Shown piece by piece: positions 62,714-64,000 of a stretch of DNA of 64,000 bases. The stretch is from the NCBI GenBank assembly GCA_036346355.1, contig CM070577.1:18041666-18105665 (forward strand). The letters run 5' to 3'. Made by a program: the position numbers and the translations under genes. The first letter of the stretch is position 1, and each line of letters opens with the position of its first letter. The DNA is from Rhipidocladum racemiflorum. Taxonomy: Eukaryota; Streptophyta; Magnoliopsida; Poales; Poaceae. The notes under the pieces are model-generated. The model did no database searches, had not been told where the DNA came from, and was given only the letters and a program-made list of their open reading frames with translations.

Positions 62714-64000
62714 CTGCATAAATTAAAAGTAGTAGCTGAAGATGAAGACTTTCCAATGCAGGTATGTGTCCATGATAATTCTTTCATTACTCCCTAAAGT
62801 GTTAATGACAATTCCTCACTTGCTAAGTTATCAAAAGAAACTATGTAAACCTTTTTTTTCTCATACTTGTTAAGGAAACATCTTAATCAATAGTAAATGA
62901 TTAAGATTCAGAATAAGAAAAGCATAATATAGTGTCTGCACCTAAAGGACGGGTAACATCAGGCTAACTGAAGAAAAAATACACCAACTTCCAGAAATGA
63001 GATGTGAGAGAGCACTACAGATCCTAATGGCAAATGAAGACAGAACTGATCCAGTACCTTCAGGATAACTCCACCTTTCCCAGTGAGCAAGCTCAAAACG
63101 GGCATTCAAAAGCTCTGCAGTATCCAAATGACAAAAGATTAGTACAACCATGAGGTGTCACAGCTGGAACGCATGGCTATATACGTAGGATTATATTGCA
63201 GTAAAATTAAAGCTGCTGCTGGGTAAAACATCTGAGGCACACGCAGTTTCTATAAGCCGAGGAAGCATGATTTCCATGGTGATCGGAATAATCAGCTTGC
63301 AAACATGAACATAAAGCTCCCATAATCGAAGGAAAGCCCACAAAAGAGTTCGTTGAATCAGGACTGTGCAATCAATGAGCCCGACAGGGTAGCACCAAAT
63401 GATCAAACAAGGTGTTCCGAGACGCTGATTTCTTCAATAACAAGAGGGATCAAAATGAAGCAAGCACTCGTCGATACCTATCAATGGCAGCAAATCAGGT
63501 CATCGTTTCTGAGAAGTTCCTGGACAAATGCATCTACCAAAATTACAGCAAAGTTTTTGAGAGAGAGAATATGCAAGCTAACAGGATACGAGCACAATCC
63601 ACCTAATTTGAAGGTAGAATCGACCAGGACTGCACCCAAAATCGAGTAGTACCTCAAATTATTTAGCTCATTCCATAGAAAACCACCAGATTATCCACCA
63701 ATAGAGGAACAAAGAACACATCTACACCACAAATTGAAAGAACACGCACAATGTTCCCTACTCAAGAACACCACCAAACCCTTCAAAATCCAATTTGACG
63801 CAACAGAAACCCCGCAAAAATCTCTCAAACAAGATCAGAATCTCACCTTTCCTCCGCATCACTCCACCTCTCGCCTCCTCTCACAACGAAATCCCAACTC
63901 CCCCACAAAATCAAGAACCAACAAGGATCGGGGTAAAGAAGAAAGGACCGCAACAAATTCACCTATAGGGGATGACGATGGCGGGTTCAGTGAGTTCTGA
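62714..64000. other. Region upstream of the MED14 fragment, no gene confirmed
   Basis: On the minus strand a 57-base exon-like segment (63,117-63,061, ELLNARFELAHWERW) has AG and GT sites but matches nothing I know. 63,844-63,858 reads ATGCGGAGGAAAG/GTGAGA, a possible first-exon donor of a minus-strand transcript. Sequence after 63,850 is CT/AC-rich like a 5' UTR. True upstream exons, if any, may lie beyond 64,000. Confidence 0.35.

Noticed and set aside
63061..63117. Small exon ELLNARFELAHWERW as part of MED14
   Set aside because: It has splice-like borders but does not resemble the N-terminal region of plant MED14.
63191..63649. Open frames on both strands near the right edge
   Set aside because: Overlapping, short, no motif; likely intron or UTR sequence.

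Overview
The window is nuclear DNA from a flowering plant, almost certainly a grass. The evidence is a CC-NB-LRR resistance gene with a very GC-rich 5' end, Tat-lineage Ty3/gypsy elements carrying antisense extra genes, a Sirevirus-like copia, many MITEs, a Mutator-like (MULE) element with a plant-mobile-domain gene, and eukaryotic introns. The species cannot be named from sequence alone. Few host genes remain; most of the window is nested transposable elements.

Layout. 1-2,934: right end of a Tat-type gypsy element (antisense plant-mobile-domain gene plus 3' LTR), inserted in a minus-strand Sirevirus-like copia (2,935 to about 7,711) whose LTR holds hairpin repeats. About 7,790-11,406: PIF/Harbinger-like element with a broken Myb/SANT ORF1. 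11,446-13,950: inverted-repeat element with a nested hAT-type MITE, a hAT transposase scrap, and a further MITE. 14,065-16,279: NLR gene 1 (+), cut in its LRR by a Tourist-type MITE. 17,859-47,560: one minus-strand NLR pseudogene (NLR 2) broken into four pieces by an undefined 2-kb insertion, a full-length Tat gypsy element (20,519-31,826, TSD GGTGT) and a 13.7-kb MULE (32,357-46,019). 47,681-48,181: hAT MITE with perfect 8-bp TSD. 48,511-54,992: full-length minus-strand copia (TSD GTATT). 56,990-60,588: 3.6-kb solo LTR (TSD AGTGC) with palindrome modules. 61,079-61,276: copia RNase H tail. 61,642-62,713: broken copy of the Mediator subunit gene MED14 (-).

How the parts work together. The most interesting unit is the MULE: a degenerate mudrA-type transposase (DDE, SWIM and CCHC parts), a five-exon plant-mobile-domain (MAIN-like) gene with usable splice sites, and two GRF-type zinc-finger genes, the second a clean two-exon model of 168 aa. 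The set is bounded by roughly 430-bp inverted arms packed with TTCCGCC/GGCGGAA motifs. A plant mobile domain also occurs in the unrelated Tat element at the left edge, so two TE classes in one window carry this domain. Both Tat elements carry antisense genes with their own TATA boxes. All readings were made by eye; homology calls rest on recognised motifs and no search was run.
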